DNA from: Cellulomonas rhizosphaerae
GTDB lineage: Bacteria > Actinomycetota > Actinomycetes > Actinomycetales > Cellulomonadaceae
Assembly (NCBI RefSeq): GCF_003470205.1
Contig: NZ_QWKP01000222.1
Coordinates: forward strand, 31,024 to 95,023
Direction of reading: 5' to 3'
DNA: 64,000 bases
The notes below the pieces were generated by a model, which worked only from the letters and a program-made list of their open reading frames with translations, was not told the DNA's origin and searched no databases. The position numbers were made by a program, and so were the translations under genes. Shown here in pieces: positions 17,919 through 26,003 of the stretch (within the stretch, counting starts at the first letter, position 1; every line of letters starts with the position of its first letter).

Positions 17919-19943
17919 TCACGCGCTCTCGCGCAGCATCCGCCGGCGGCCCTCGACTGCGACGAGCTCCGCGAAGGCCGCCGAGTACGCGGCCGGGTCG
18001 GCGGTCGCGTCCATGCGCTGCAGCGCGCCGCGCAGCTCGGCGATGTGCCGCGTGAAGCCCAGCTCCACGAGCCGCAGCACCACGCCGCGCACGTAGTCGG
18101 CCAGCGCCGCCGGGCGGTCCTCGGGCAGCGGGGCGACGGCGAGCTCGGTGACCAGGGGCGCCACGGCCATGGCGGCCTCCTCGATCACGGCACCGACCCA
18201 CGCGGTCGCGTCGCCCGCGGCGGTCAGCGGCTGCGCGACGGCGAGGCCGCCCGCGGCACGGATCGCCTCGTGCACCGCGCGGTAGGCGGGGGCGGAGAAT
18301 GCGTCGGCGGCGAGCTCGTCGAACTCGGTGGGGACCAGGTGCGGGGCCTGCAGGACCACCTCGAGCGCGGTGCGCTCCGTCTGGCCGACCGGGTCGCGTC
18401 GGTCGGGCACGGGCATGCGCGCGGGGCGCTCGGGCTGGCCGTCGTTCGTCGGGCGGCCGTCGTCGGACCGTCCCTGCGGGCGCCGGTCGTCGGGGCGTCC
18501 CTGCGGCCGGCGCTCGTCGGGGCGTCCCTGCTGGCGGCTCTGGCCGCCGCGGTCGTCGGGCCGACGCGCCTGCGCGGGAGCTCGCGACGCATCCGTGACC
18601 GCACGACGCACGCTGTCCTGGTCCTCGATGCCGAGCCAGCCGGCGAGCAGGCGCGTGTACTCGGGGCGCAGCGCGGCGTCACGGATGCCGGCCACGACCG
18701 GGGCGGCGGCGCGCAGCGCACCGACGCGGCCCTCGGCGGTCGCGAGGTCGTAGGTGGCGAGGGTGGAGCGGATGACGAACTCGTACAGCGGCTGGCGGCC
18801 CGCGACGAGCGCACGCACCGCGTCGGGGCCCTTGGCCTGGCGCAGCTCGCACGGGTCCATGCCGGACGGCTCGACCGCGACGAACGTCTGCGCCGAGAAG
18901 CTCTGGTCCTCGCCGAACGCGCGCAGCGCAGCCTTCTGACCTGCGGCGTCGCCGTCGAACGTGAAGATGATCTCGCCGCCGACCGACGTGCCGGACGCGA
19001 GCTGGACCCCGCCGCTCCCGCCGCTGTCCCCCACCAGGCGGCGCACGATGCGCGCGTGGTCGGAGCCGAACGCCGTACCGCAGGTCGCGACCGCGGAGCC
19101 GATGCCGGAGAGCTGCATCGCCATCACGTCGGTGTAGCCCTCGACCACGACGACGCGCTTGTCGCGCTGCATGTCGCGCTTGGCCAGGTCCAGGCCGTAG
19201 AGCACGTGGGACTTGCGGTAGAGCGGCGTCTCGGGCGTGTTGAGGTACTTGGGGCCCTGGTCCTCCTCGAAGAGGCGGCGCGCGCCGAAGCCGACCGTCT
19301 CCCCCGTGACCTCGCGGATGGGCCACACCAGGCGGCCGCGGAACCGGTCGTAGATGCCGCGCTGCCCCTGGCTGACCAGGCCCGACGCGGTCAGCTCGGC
19401 CTCGGTGAACCCGCGTCCGCGCAGGTGGCGCAGCAGCGAGTCCCAGCCCTGCGGCGCGAACCCGACGCCGAAGTGCTCCGCCGCGGAACGGTCGAAACCG
19501 CGCTCGGCGAGGAACGTGCGGCCCGCGGCGGCACCGGGCGAGGCGAGCTGCTCGCGGAAGTAGGTCTCGGCGACCGCGTGCGCCTCGATGAGGCGGCGGC
19601 GCTTGCCGGGCTCGTCGCCCGGCCGCGGCGCGCCGCCCTCCTCGTAGCGCAGCTGGATCCCGACGCGCGAGGCCAGGTACTCGACCGCCTCGGTGAAGCC
19701 GAGGCCGTCGACCTGCTGCACGAACGAGATGACGTCGCCGCCCTCGCCGCAGCCGAAGCAGTGGTAGCGGCCGACCTGCGGACGCACGTGGAAGGAGGGG
19801 GAACGCTCGTCGTGGAAGGGGCACAGGCCCTTGAGCGAGCCGACGCCGGCGGGCTTGAGGGTGACGTGCGCGCCGACGATCTCCTCGATGCGCGCACGCT
19901 CGCGGACTGCCTCCACGTCCTCCCGTCGGATGCGTCCCGCCAC
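17919..19943 (-). CDS. dnaG: DNA primase
   Basis: DnaG makes the RNA primers for DNA replication. The 674-residue protein has the N-terminal zinc-binding domain (Cys41, His44, Cys62, Cys65 in LCPFHDE and HCFGCGEGGD), the primase core with VEGYTDV and the TOPRIM motif FTFDGDAAGQKA, and a C-terminal helicase-binding domain. Two features are unusual: a Gly/Ser-rich insertion just before the TOPRIM aspartates (GDSGGSGGVQLASGTSVGGE) and a long Arg/Gln/Pro/Asp linker with 9-residue repeats of the type GRPDDRRPQ. The start is GTG 19943 (MAGRIRREDVEAVRERARI), which fits homologues. Confidence 0.95.
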   Translation of the reverse strand: MAGRIRREDVEAVRERARIEEIVGAHVTLKPAGVGSLKGLCPFHDERSPSFHVRPQVGRYHCFGCGEGGDVISFVQQVDGLGFTEAVEYLASRVGIQLRYEEGGAPRPGDEPGKRRRLIEAHAVAETYFREQLASPGAAAGRTFLAERGFDRSAAEHFGVGFAPQGWDSLLRHLRGRGFTEAELTASGLVSQGQRGIYDRFRGRLVWPIREVTGETVGFGARRLFEEDQGPKYLNTPETPLYRKSHVLYGLDLAKRDMQRDKRVVVVEGYTDVMAMQLSGIGSAVATCGTAFGSDHARIVRRLVGDSGGSGGVQLASGTSVGGEIIFTFDGDAAGQKAALRAFGEDQSFSAQTFVAVEPSGMDPCELRQAKGPDAVRALVAGRQPLYEFVIRSTLATYDLATAEGRVGALRAAAPVVAGIRDAALRPEYTRLLAGWLGIEDQDSVRRAVTDASRAPAQARRPDDRGGQSRQQGRPDERRPQGRPDDRRPQGRSDDGRPTNDGQPERPARMPVPDRRDPVGQTERTALEVVLQAPHLVPTEFDELAADAFSAPAYRAVHEAIRAAGGLAVAQPLTAAGDATAWVGAVIEEAAMAVAPLVTELAVAPLPEDRPAALADYVRGVVLRLVELGFTRHIAELRGALQRMDATADPAAYSAAFAELVAVEGRRRMLRESA
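18444..18545 (-). repeat. 27-bp tandem repeats in the dnaG linker
   Basis: The segment encodes repeating GRPDERRPQ / GRPDDRRPQ / GRSDD units, about three degenerate copies of 27 bp, with the related words GRCGGAC and CAGGGACG recurring in the DNA. It joins the primase core to the DnaB-binding domain and is probably disordered and highly positively charged. Confidence 0.7.
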
Positions 19944-20067
19944 GGCCCGAAGTCTAGGCCGGATCAGCCCGCGCTCGGTCCCCGCGCGACCCCATCCACC
20001 CGTCCGCCCCGCAGCTCACCGAGCGCTGGAGAAACGGCGCACTGCGCTCGGGCCGCCCGGCGGCGTC

Positions 20068-20140
20068 CGTGGTTGCAGCCTTCGTTGCACGACACGCCGT
20101 AGTTCCCGCGGCGTGTCGTTCAACCACCCCTGCAACCACG
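20068..20140. repeat. Long two-part inverted repeat between dnaG and the dGTPase-like gene
   Basis: Outer arms CGTGGTTGCAG (20068-20078) and CTGCAACCACG (20130-20140) are perfectly complementary. Inside them, an 11-bp stem (20089-20099 with 20109-20119) closes a 9-base loop. The 73-base element lies in a 242-bp gap between the dGTPase-like gene (stop at 20186) and the dnaG start (19943). It could be a terminator for the first gene or a protein-binding site. The arms carry the TTGCAG/CTGCAA word also seen in the maltose operators of this window, but in a different layout. Confidence 0.6.
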
Positions 20141-20185
20141 AGCGGGGCTCAGCGGGTCGGCGCGAACCCCGTCGCGCGCGGAGGG

Positions 20186-21472
20186 TCAGTGGCGTGGGGG
20201 GTGGACCAGGCGGGCGTGGAGGTCGGCGGCGGAGACGTCCGTGAGGGACGCCACCTGGTCGACGACCACGCGGAGCCGGGCGGCGTCGTTGGCGGCCGCC
20301 TGCCAGTCCGCGGCAAACGGCGGCTCGAGCGCGAGCGGCGCGCGGTCGGACAGCACGCGCACGAGGTCGGTGAGCATCTCGCGCTGCCGGTGGTACAGCG
20401 GTTCGAGCTCGCGCGGCGCCATCACGTACGCGACGGCGAGGCCCTTGAGCACGAGGATCTCGGCGAGCGTCTCGTGCGGGACGACGAGCTCGGCCGCGTA
20501 CCGGGTGAGCGGGCCGGGGCCGTAGCGCTCGCGAGTCGCGAGCTGCGAGGCCTTGGCGAAGCGGCCGATGAGCTGGCTCGTCGCGTCCTTGAGCATCGCG
20601 AGCGCGCCCCGGGACCCGTCGAACCCGGGCCGCCACAGCTGCGCGCGGACCAGGCGGTCCATCGCGTCGCGCAGCTCGGCATCGCTGACCGCGTCGCCGT
20701 ACCAGGTGCTCACGGCCTCGACCACGCGGTCGCGCTCGTCGGGCTGCGTGAGGACCTCGAGGTCGAGGCGCGCACCGACGACCGCGTCCTCGACGTCGTG
20801 GACCGAGTAGGAGATGTCGTCGGCCAGGTCCATGACCTGCGCCTCGAGACACTTCCGGCCCTCGGGTGCGTCGTGCCGCAGCCACTCGAACACCGGAAGG
20901 TCGTCCTCGTAGACGCCGAACTTGTGCGTGGGCCGCCCGCTCGCCGCGCTGACCGGACCCTGCAGGTGGCGCCACGGGTACTTCACCGAGGCGTCGAGCG
21001 ACGCGCGCGTGAGGTTGAGGCCCACCGCGGTGCCGTCGGGCGCGACGACCTTGGGCTCGAGGCGGGTCAGCAGCCGGAGCGTCTGGGCGTTGCCCTCGAA
21101 CCCGCCGATCCCCCGGGCCAGCTCGGCCAGCGCGCGCTCTCCGTTGTGGCCGAACGGCGGGTGCCCGAGGTCGTGCGCGAGGCACGCGGTGTCGACGACG
21201 TCGGGGTCGCAGCCCAGCGCCTTGCCGATCTCGCGGCCCACCTGCGCGACCTCGAGCGTGTGCGTCAGGCGCGTGCGCACGAAGTCGTCCGACGAGGGGC
21301 CGAGCACCTGCGTCTTGGCGCCCAGCCGGCGCAGCGCGGACGAGTGCACCAGGCGTGCCCGGTCGCGCTCGAAGGCGGTCCGGGCGCGCGACTTGGAGCC
21401 TTCGGTGACCCACCGCTCGCGGTCGGCGTCGACGTAGCCGTCCAGGTCGAGGGTCTCGTCGAGCGCGGTCAC
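20186..21472 (-). CDS. dgt: Deoxyguanosinetriphosphate triphosphohydrolase-like protein
   Basis: The 428-residue protein belongs to the HD-domain dNTPases, which split dNTPs into deoxynucleoside and triphosphate. The metal-binding motif is clear: His71 in LTHTLEVAQ, then His100-Asp101 in CLAHDLGHPPFGHNGE, and a later Asp in MDLADDISYSVHD. The N-terminal RARTAFERDRARLVHSSALRRL segment is typical of the class. The length fits the shorter, non-enterobacterial group, which is named Dgt-like because substrate range differs. The start is GTG 21472. It lies upstream of dnaG on the same strand, a frequent arrangement in actinobacteria. Confidence 0.9.
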   Translation of the reverse strand: MTALDETLDLDGYVDADRERWVTEGSKSRARTAFERDRARLVHSSALRRLGAKTQVLGPSSDDFVRTRLTHTLEVAQVGREIGKALGCDPDVVDTACLAHDLGHPPFGHNGERALAELARGIGGFEGNAQTLRLLTRLEPKVVAPDGTAVGLNLTRASLDASVKYPWRHLQGPVSAASGRPTHKFGVYEDDLPVFEWLRHDAPEGRKCLEAQVMDLADDISYSVHDVEDAVVGARLDLEVLTQPDERDRVVEAVSTWYGDAVSDAELRDAMDRLVRAQLWRPGFDGSRGALAMLKDATSQLIGRFAKASQLATRERYGPGPLTRYAAELVVPHETLAEILVLKGLAVAYVMAPRELEPLYHRQREMLTDLVRVLSDRAPLALEPPFAADWQAAANDAARLRVVVDQVASLTDVSAADLHARLVHPPRH

Positions 21473-21508
21473 GTCGCCCAGCCTAACGACGCGCCCCGAC
21501 GTCGGCCG

Positions 21509-23338
21509 TCAGGCCAGCCGCCAGACCTGCGCGGTCGGTCCCGATCCGGGCAGCACGAGGTCGGCACCGAGCGACGCACCGCCGTAGAGGTTCACCGGCT
21601 CGGAGGACGCGAGCCAGGCCGGCAGGGCGGCCCCGGACCACGGCGCGCGGGCCAGCAGCACGAGCACCCGCTCGTCGGCGGTCTCGCGAAGGAAGGCCAC
21701 CGCGTCGTCCTCGACGACCACCCAGCGCAGCCCGCCGTCGCGCAGCGCGCGCGACGAGCGCCGCAGCGCGATCAGCTCGCGGTAGGTCGAGAAGGTCGAG
21801 GCGTCCCAGCCCGGTCCGCCGTCCGCGTCGATCGCGTCCCACGGCATCGGCACGCGCGCGTGCTCGCCGTTGACGCCGGTGGCGCCGCCCTCGTCGCCCG
21901 CGAACAGCACGGGCGTGCCGGGGTACGTGAACAGCAGCGCGGCCGCGACCTCCTGCATCGCCGCGGAGCCGACGACCGTCCGCAGCCGGGCGGTGTCGTG
22001 CGAGGCGAGCATGTTCCACTGGTGGCGGGTCACGGCCCACGGCACGGTCGCGTCGAAGTCGCGCATCGTCGCGACCATGGATGCGCCGCTGTGGCGCGGG
22101 ACCGGCACGGGCATGCCCATGAACGAGGCCGACGTGCCGGCAGCAGCGAGCCAGGTCCAGGCGGGACGCGTGAAGGCTGAGTAGTTCATGTTCACGTGCC
22201 AGCCGCCCACGGCCAGGTCGGCCGCCGCGTCGTGGAAGTGCTCGCTGACGAGCACCGCGGACGGGTTGAGGTCGCGCATCGTCGCGCGGATCTCGCGCGC
22301 GATCTCGTGCGTGAAGTCGTCGGCCGCGTACCGCCCCGTCATGTTGGCGACGTCGATGCGCCAGCCGTCGAGGCTGAACGGTGGCACGAGCCAGCGCCCG
22401 ATCACGGACGAGGGACCGCGCACCATGCGCTCGGCGAGGTGCGGCGCATTGTAGTTGAGCTTGGGCAGGGACGCGTGCTCGAGCCAGCCGACGTATCCCG
22501 GCTCGGTCGAGGTCCAGTAGTAGAACCCGGCCTCCTCGCTCGACCGGTCCGCCTGGGCGCGCGCGAACCACTCGTGGCCCGCGCCCGTGTGGTTGGTGGT
22601 GAAGTCGCCCATCAGGCGCAGCCCGCGGGCGTGCACCGCGGTCGAGAGCGAGGCGAGGGCGTCGTCGCCGCCGAGCAGCGGGTCGACGGAGTCGAACGTG
22701 CTCGCGTCGTAGCGGTGGTTGGAGCGGCCCGGGAAGATCGGCGTCAGGTACAGCGTGTCGACGCCGAGCCGCTCGAGGTGGTCCAGGTGCTGCTCGATGC
22801 CGCGCAGGTCGCCCCCGTAGAGCTGCTGCGCCACGCCGTGGCCGGCCGCGATGGGCTCGTCGGCCCAGTCCGCCGGGAGGGCCCAGTCCGGCAGCGGGCC
22901 ATGGTCGTCGCCCGAGCGCGCGAACCGGTCCGGGAACACCTGGTAGACGACCGCGTCGTCCATCCACTCGGGTGCCGGCTCGTGCACCGTGATCCGGAAG
23001 TCGGCCGCGTCGGGCACGTCGCGGTCGAAGACCCCTCGCCCGTTGACCCAGCGGTAGCCGTCCGGCTCGTCGAGCAGGAACCGGTAGGACGCCACCGGGT
23101 TGTGCACCGGCAGGTCGGCGACGTACCAGCGCTCGTGCTCGTCGGACCGCTCGAGGCGGGCCGGCGAGAGGCGCGGTTCGCCGTCGCGCACGGCGCGCAG
23201 CCAGACGGCCGTCTCGGGGTTGTCGGCGGGCACGCGCAGGCGGACCGGGACGACGTCGCCGAGCCGTGGCGTGGCGCGCGGGACGTACAGCTCGGAGCCG
23301 TCGTGGTGCGGGCCGAGCTGCCGGAGCGGTGCGCTCAT
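21509..23338 (-). CDS. GH13 neopullulanase/cyclomaltodextrinase-type enzyme
   Basis: The 609-residue protein starts at ATG 23338 (MSAPLRQLGPHHDG), overlapping the malG stop by ATGA; the frame is open far beyond, inside malG. It has an N-terminal beta domain of about 120 residues as in CBM34-bearing neopullulanases, then the (beta/alpha)8 barrel. Catalytic residues are visible: Asp329 (DGWRIDVANM), Glu366 (LVSEHFHD) and Asp448 (ASHDTAR). The MNYSAFTRP segment is characteristic of the maltogenic amylase/neopullulanase subgroup. There is no signal peptide, so it acts on imported maltodextrins in the cytoplasm. As last gene of the malE-malF-malG operon it is probably under the same repressor. Confidence 0.87.
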   Translation of the reverse strand: MSAPLRQLGPHHDGSELYVPRATPRLGDVVPVRLRVPADNPETAVWLRAVRDGEPRLSPARLERSDEHERWYVADLPVHNPVASYRFLLDEPDGYRWVNGRGVFDRDVPDAADFRITVHEPAPEWMDDAVVYQVFPDRFARSGDDHGPLPDWALPADWADEPIAAGHGVAQQLYGGDLRGIEQHLDHLERLGVDTLYLTPIFPGRSNHRYDASTFDSVDPLLGGDDALASLSTAVHARGLRLMGDFTTNHTGAGHEWFARAQADRSSEEAGFYYWTSTEPGYVGWLEHASLPKLNYNAPHLAERMVRGPSSVIGRWLVPPFSLDGWRIDVANMTGRYAADDFTHEIAREIRATMRDLNPSAVLVSEHFHDAAADLAVGGWHVNMNYSAFTRPAWTWLAAAGTSASFMGMPVPVPRHSGASMVATMRDFDATVPWAVTRHQWNMLASHDTARLRTVVGSAAMQEVAAALLFTYPGTPVLFAGDEGGATGVNGEHARVPMPWDAIDADGGPGWDASTFSTYRELIALRRSSRALRDGGLRWVVVEDDAVAFLRETADERVLVLLARAPWSGAALPAWLASSEPVNLYGGASLGADLVLPGSGPTAQVWRLA

Positions 23339-24249
23339 CCCTTCACGGACCCCGAGGTCAGGCCGCCGACGATGTACCGCTGCAGGAACATGAACAGCAG
23401 GATCACCGGGATCGCCGCGACGACGGCGCCGGCGGCGAACAGGCCCCACGGTGCGGTGCGCTCGTCGGACGCCCACGAGTACAGGCCGACGGCCACGGTG
23501 TACTGCTCGGGCCGCTGCAGCACGACCTTCGCGACGAGGAAGTCGCCGAAGGCCGAGACGAAGGACAGCAACCCGACGACCGCGAGGATCGGCGTGACCA
23601 GGCGCAGGATGATCGTCCAGAAGATCTGGGCGTGCGTGGCGCCGTCGATCTTCGCCGCCTCGTCGAGCTCGCGCGGCACCGTGTTGAAGAAGCCGTACAT
23701 GAGGAACGTGTTCACGCCGAGCGCACCGCCCAGGTACACGCAGATCAGGCCGAGCAGGCTGTTGAGGCCCAGGCTCGGGAAGACCTCGCCGAGCGAGAGC
23801 AGCAGCAGGAAGATCGCGACGAACGCCAGCGTCTGCGGGAACATCTGCGCGAGCAGCAGGCCGGTCAGCGAGCCGCGGCGGCCCTTGAACCGGAACCGCG
23901 AGAACGCGTACGCGGCCGCGGCACCCATCAGCACCGTGCCGACCGCCGTCACGGTGCAGACGATGAGCGAGTTGCGGGCCCAGGTCCAGAAGCCGCGCTC
24001 GGCCAGGTTGCTGTAGTTGTCGAAGCTGATCTCGCGGAACAGCTGGTTGGAGCCGGTCAGCGTGCCGCCCGGGTTGAGCGACGCGGAGAGCACGTAGAGC
24101 AGCGGCAGCACGCAGACGATGATCATGACGATCCCGACGATGTGCCTCCACCCCACCTCGCGCCACCAGCGCATGCCCGTGACGGCGGTGTGGTTGGCGT
24201 TGGAGTTCGCCGACTTCGGCGGACGGACCTCGCTCGCGGTGGTGACCAT
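23335..24249 (-). CDS. malG: Maltose/maltodextrin ABC transporter permease MalG
   Basis: The protein has 304 residues and six membrane helices. The cytoplasmic EAA loop is present (DEAAKIDGATHAQIFWTIIL), where the ATPase docks. The N-terminal first helix (HIVGIVMIIVCVLPLLYVLSAS) is followed by an extracytoplasmic stretch with NPGGTLTGSNQLF, as in MalG proteins. It follows malF after one base and overlaps the neopullulanase start by four. No ATPase gene is present in this operon; actinobacterial sugar importers usually share one multitask ATPase (MsiK type) coded elsewhere. Confidence 0.92.
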   Translation of the reverse strand: MVTTASEVRPPKSANSNANHTAVTGMRWWREVGWRHIVGIVMIIVCVLPLLYVLSASLNPGGTLTGSNQLFREISFDNYSNLAERGFWTWARNSLIVCTVTAVGTVLMGAAAAYAFSRFRFKGRRGSLTGLLLAQMFPQTLAFVAIFLLLLSLGEVFPSLGLNSLLGLICVYLGGALGVNTFLMYGFFNTVPRELDEAAKIDGATHAQIFWTIILRLVTPILAVVGLLSFVSAFGDFLVAKVVLQRPEQYTVAVGLYSWASDERTAPWGLFAAGAVVAAIPVILLFMFLQRYIVGGLTSGSVKG

Positions 24250-24250
24250 C

Positions 24251-25870
24251 TCAGAGCTCCTCGAGGCGACGGGTCCGACGGAAGCCCCACCAGGAGATCA
24301 CGCCGACGATGATGAAGATGAGGATGGACAGCGCGCTCGCGAAGCCGTACTGCTTCACGCCCGACTCGAAGGCCACGGAGTAGACCATCGAGATGAGGAT
24401 GTCCGTGTGGCCCACGATGATCGGCGTGCCCTCGAAGTTCGGGCCACCGCCGGTGAGCATGTAGATCAGCGAGAAGTTGTTGAAGTTGAACGCGAACGAC
24501 GAGACCAGCAGCGGCGCTACCGAGACCATGAGCAGCGGGAAGACGATCGAGCGCTGCACCCGCGCGGCGCTCGCGCCGTCCATCCGAGCCGACTCGAGCA
24601 CGTCGCCCGGGATCGACTGCAGCGCGCCCGTGCACACCAGGAACATGTAGGGGAAGCCGAGCCACAGGTTCACGAGCAGCACCGACACCTTGGCGAGCGT
24701 CGGGTCCGTGAGCCACGGGATGTTCGCACCGCCGAGCAACGTCTCGTTGATGAACCCGAAGTCCGGGTTGAGCATCCCCTTCCAGACCAGCGCCGCCAGG
24801 AACCCCGGGAACGCGTACGGGAGGATCAGCAGCGACCGGTAGATCTTGCGGCCGCGGATGCGCGGGTCGTTGAACACCACCGCGAGGAAGAGCCCGAGCG
24901 CGAACGTCGTGAGCACGGACAGGATCGCGAACACGAAGGTCCAGATGAGGATCGAGATGAACGGACCGGAGATCCGCGAGTCGGTGAACGCCCGCGTGAA
25001 GTTCTCGAAGCCGACGTTGACCTTCCAGCCGGGCGTCAGCGCGGTCCCGTCCGGGGCCCGGAAGCTGCCGCGGTCGTCGGGCGTGTAGACCGTGCCCGTG
25101 GCGCTGTCCGTCATGGTGCCGGCCGCCGGGTCGTAGCTCATCGTCGACTGGTAGATGTAGCCCGTCGAGCCGTCCTGCGTGCGCAGCGAGCCGTCCGCCG
25201 GGTCGTCCGAGACCGGGACCCGCAGCGAGACGATCGCCTCCTGCTGCTGGGCGATCGCGGCGAAGTTCAGGACGTCCCAGCCCGGGACCTCGGTCGCCTT
25301 GTCGTCGGACGCCGTCGCGCCGTCGACGGCCTCGAGCGGCTGCTCGGCGGTGCCGACCTCGACCTGGCCGTCCTGCACGACCGCGAAGCCGAGCTCGCCG
25401 TCCTGGCTGACGATCGTGATCGGGTAGGCGGCCGAGCCCTCGACGCGCTGCTCGTTCTGGATCTGGATCGCAGCGATCGCGTCGGCCTGCGTCGAGTTGT
25501 GCCCGTCGCCGTAGTTCGTGAAGGCGATGTAACCCGTGTAGCACGCCGTGAAGATGACGTACACGAAGAGGAAGACGAGCCCCGGGAAGAGGTACTTGCC
25601 CGGCAGCGCGCGCTTGGAGAAGTAGACCCAGTTGACGACCAGGAGGACGACGACGAGGAACGCGACGATCCCCCACTGGGAGACCGCGACCGCGGAGAGG
25701 ATGCCATAGACCGCGCCGGCGTCGATGAGCGCGACCAGGATCACCTTGACCCAGAAGCCTCGCCCGTAGTTGCGCGCGTGGGAGATGCCGTCACCGCGGG
25801 GGCGGGACCTGCTCGGTGGTGGCTCGGGCGGTGCGCCCGCACTGTCGGTGACGACGGTCTGCTGCGACAT
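24251..25870 (-). CDS. malF: Maltose/maltodextrin ABC transporter permease MalF
   Basis: The protein has 539 residues, long for an ABC sugar permease, as is normal for MalF. After a Pro/Arg-rich N-terminal tail come three to four helices, then a large extracytoplasmic domain of about 170 residues (from about 120 to 290), the MalF P2 loop that contacts the binding protein. The six core helices follow, with the EAA loop LESARMDGASAARVQRSIVF. It lies 133 bp downstream of malE with a strong hairpin in the gap, and directly upstream of malG. Confidence 0.92.
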   Translation of the reverse strand: MSQQTVVTDSAGAPPEPPPSRSRPRGDGISHARNYGRGFWVKVILVALIDAGAVYGILSAVAVSQWGIVAFLVVVLLVVNWVYFSKRALPGKYLFPGLVFLFVYVIFTACYTGYIAFTNYGDGHNSTQADAIAAIQIQNEQRVEGSAAYPITIVSQDGELGFAVVQDGQVEVGTAEQPLEAVDGATASDDKATEVPGWDVLNFAAIAQQQEAIVSLRVPVSDDPADGSLRTQDGSTGYIYQSTMSYDPAAGTMTDSATGTVYTPDDRGSFRAPDGTALTPGWKVNVGFENFTRAFTDSRISGPFISILIWTFVFAILSVLTTFALGLFLAVVFNDPRIRGRKIYRSLLILPYAFPGFLAALVWKGMLNPDFGFINETLLGGANIPWLTDPTLAKVSVLLVNLWLGFPYMFLVCTGALQSIPGDVLESARMDGASAARVQRSIVFPLLMVSVAPLLVSSFAFNFNNFSLIYMLTGGGPNFEGTPIIVGHTDILISMVYSVAFESGVKQYGFASALSILIFIIVGVISWWGFRRTRRLEEL

Positions 25871-25955
25871 GGTGGTCCTTTGCTGGGCGCCTCGTTACGC
25901 CGAACGTTGCGGGCAGTCTGCTCCGGTCCCCGGGCGTACGCACGGGGAGAGACAA

Positions 25956-25997
25956 CGGTCGCCCTGCTCCGCAGCGGAGCACGGAGCAGGGCGACCG
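25956..25997 (-). terminator. Hairpin between malE and malF (attenuator or mRNA-stabilising element)
   Basis: A perfect 15-bp inverted repeat (25956-25970 with 25983-25997) with a 12-base loop begins just after the malE stop codon (26004). It has no T-run. Such elements let the abundant binding protein be made in excess over the membrane subunits, by partial termination or by protecting the malE mRNA end. Structure is seen; role is inferred. Confidence 0.72.
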
Positions 25998-26003
25998 GAG
26001 GGA

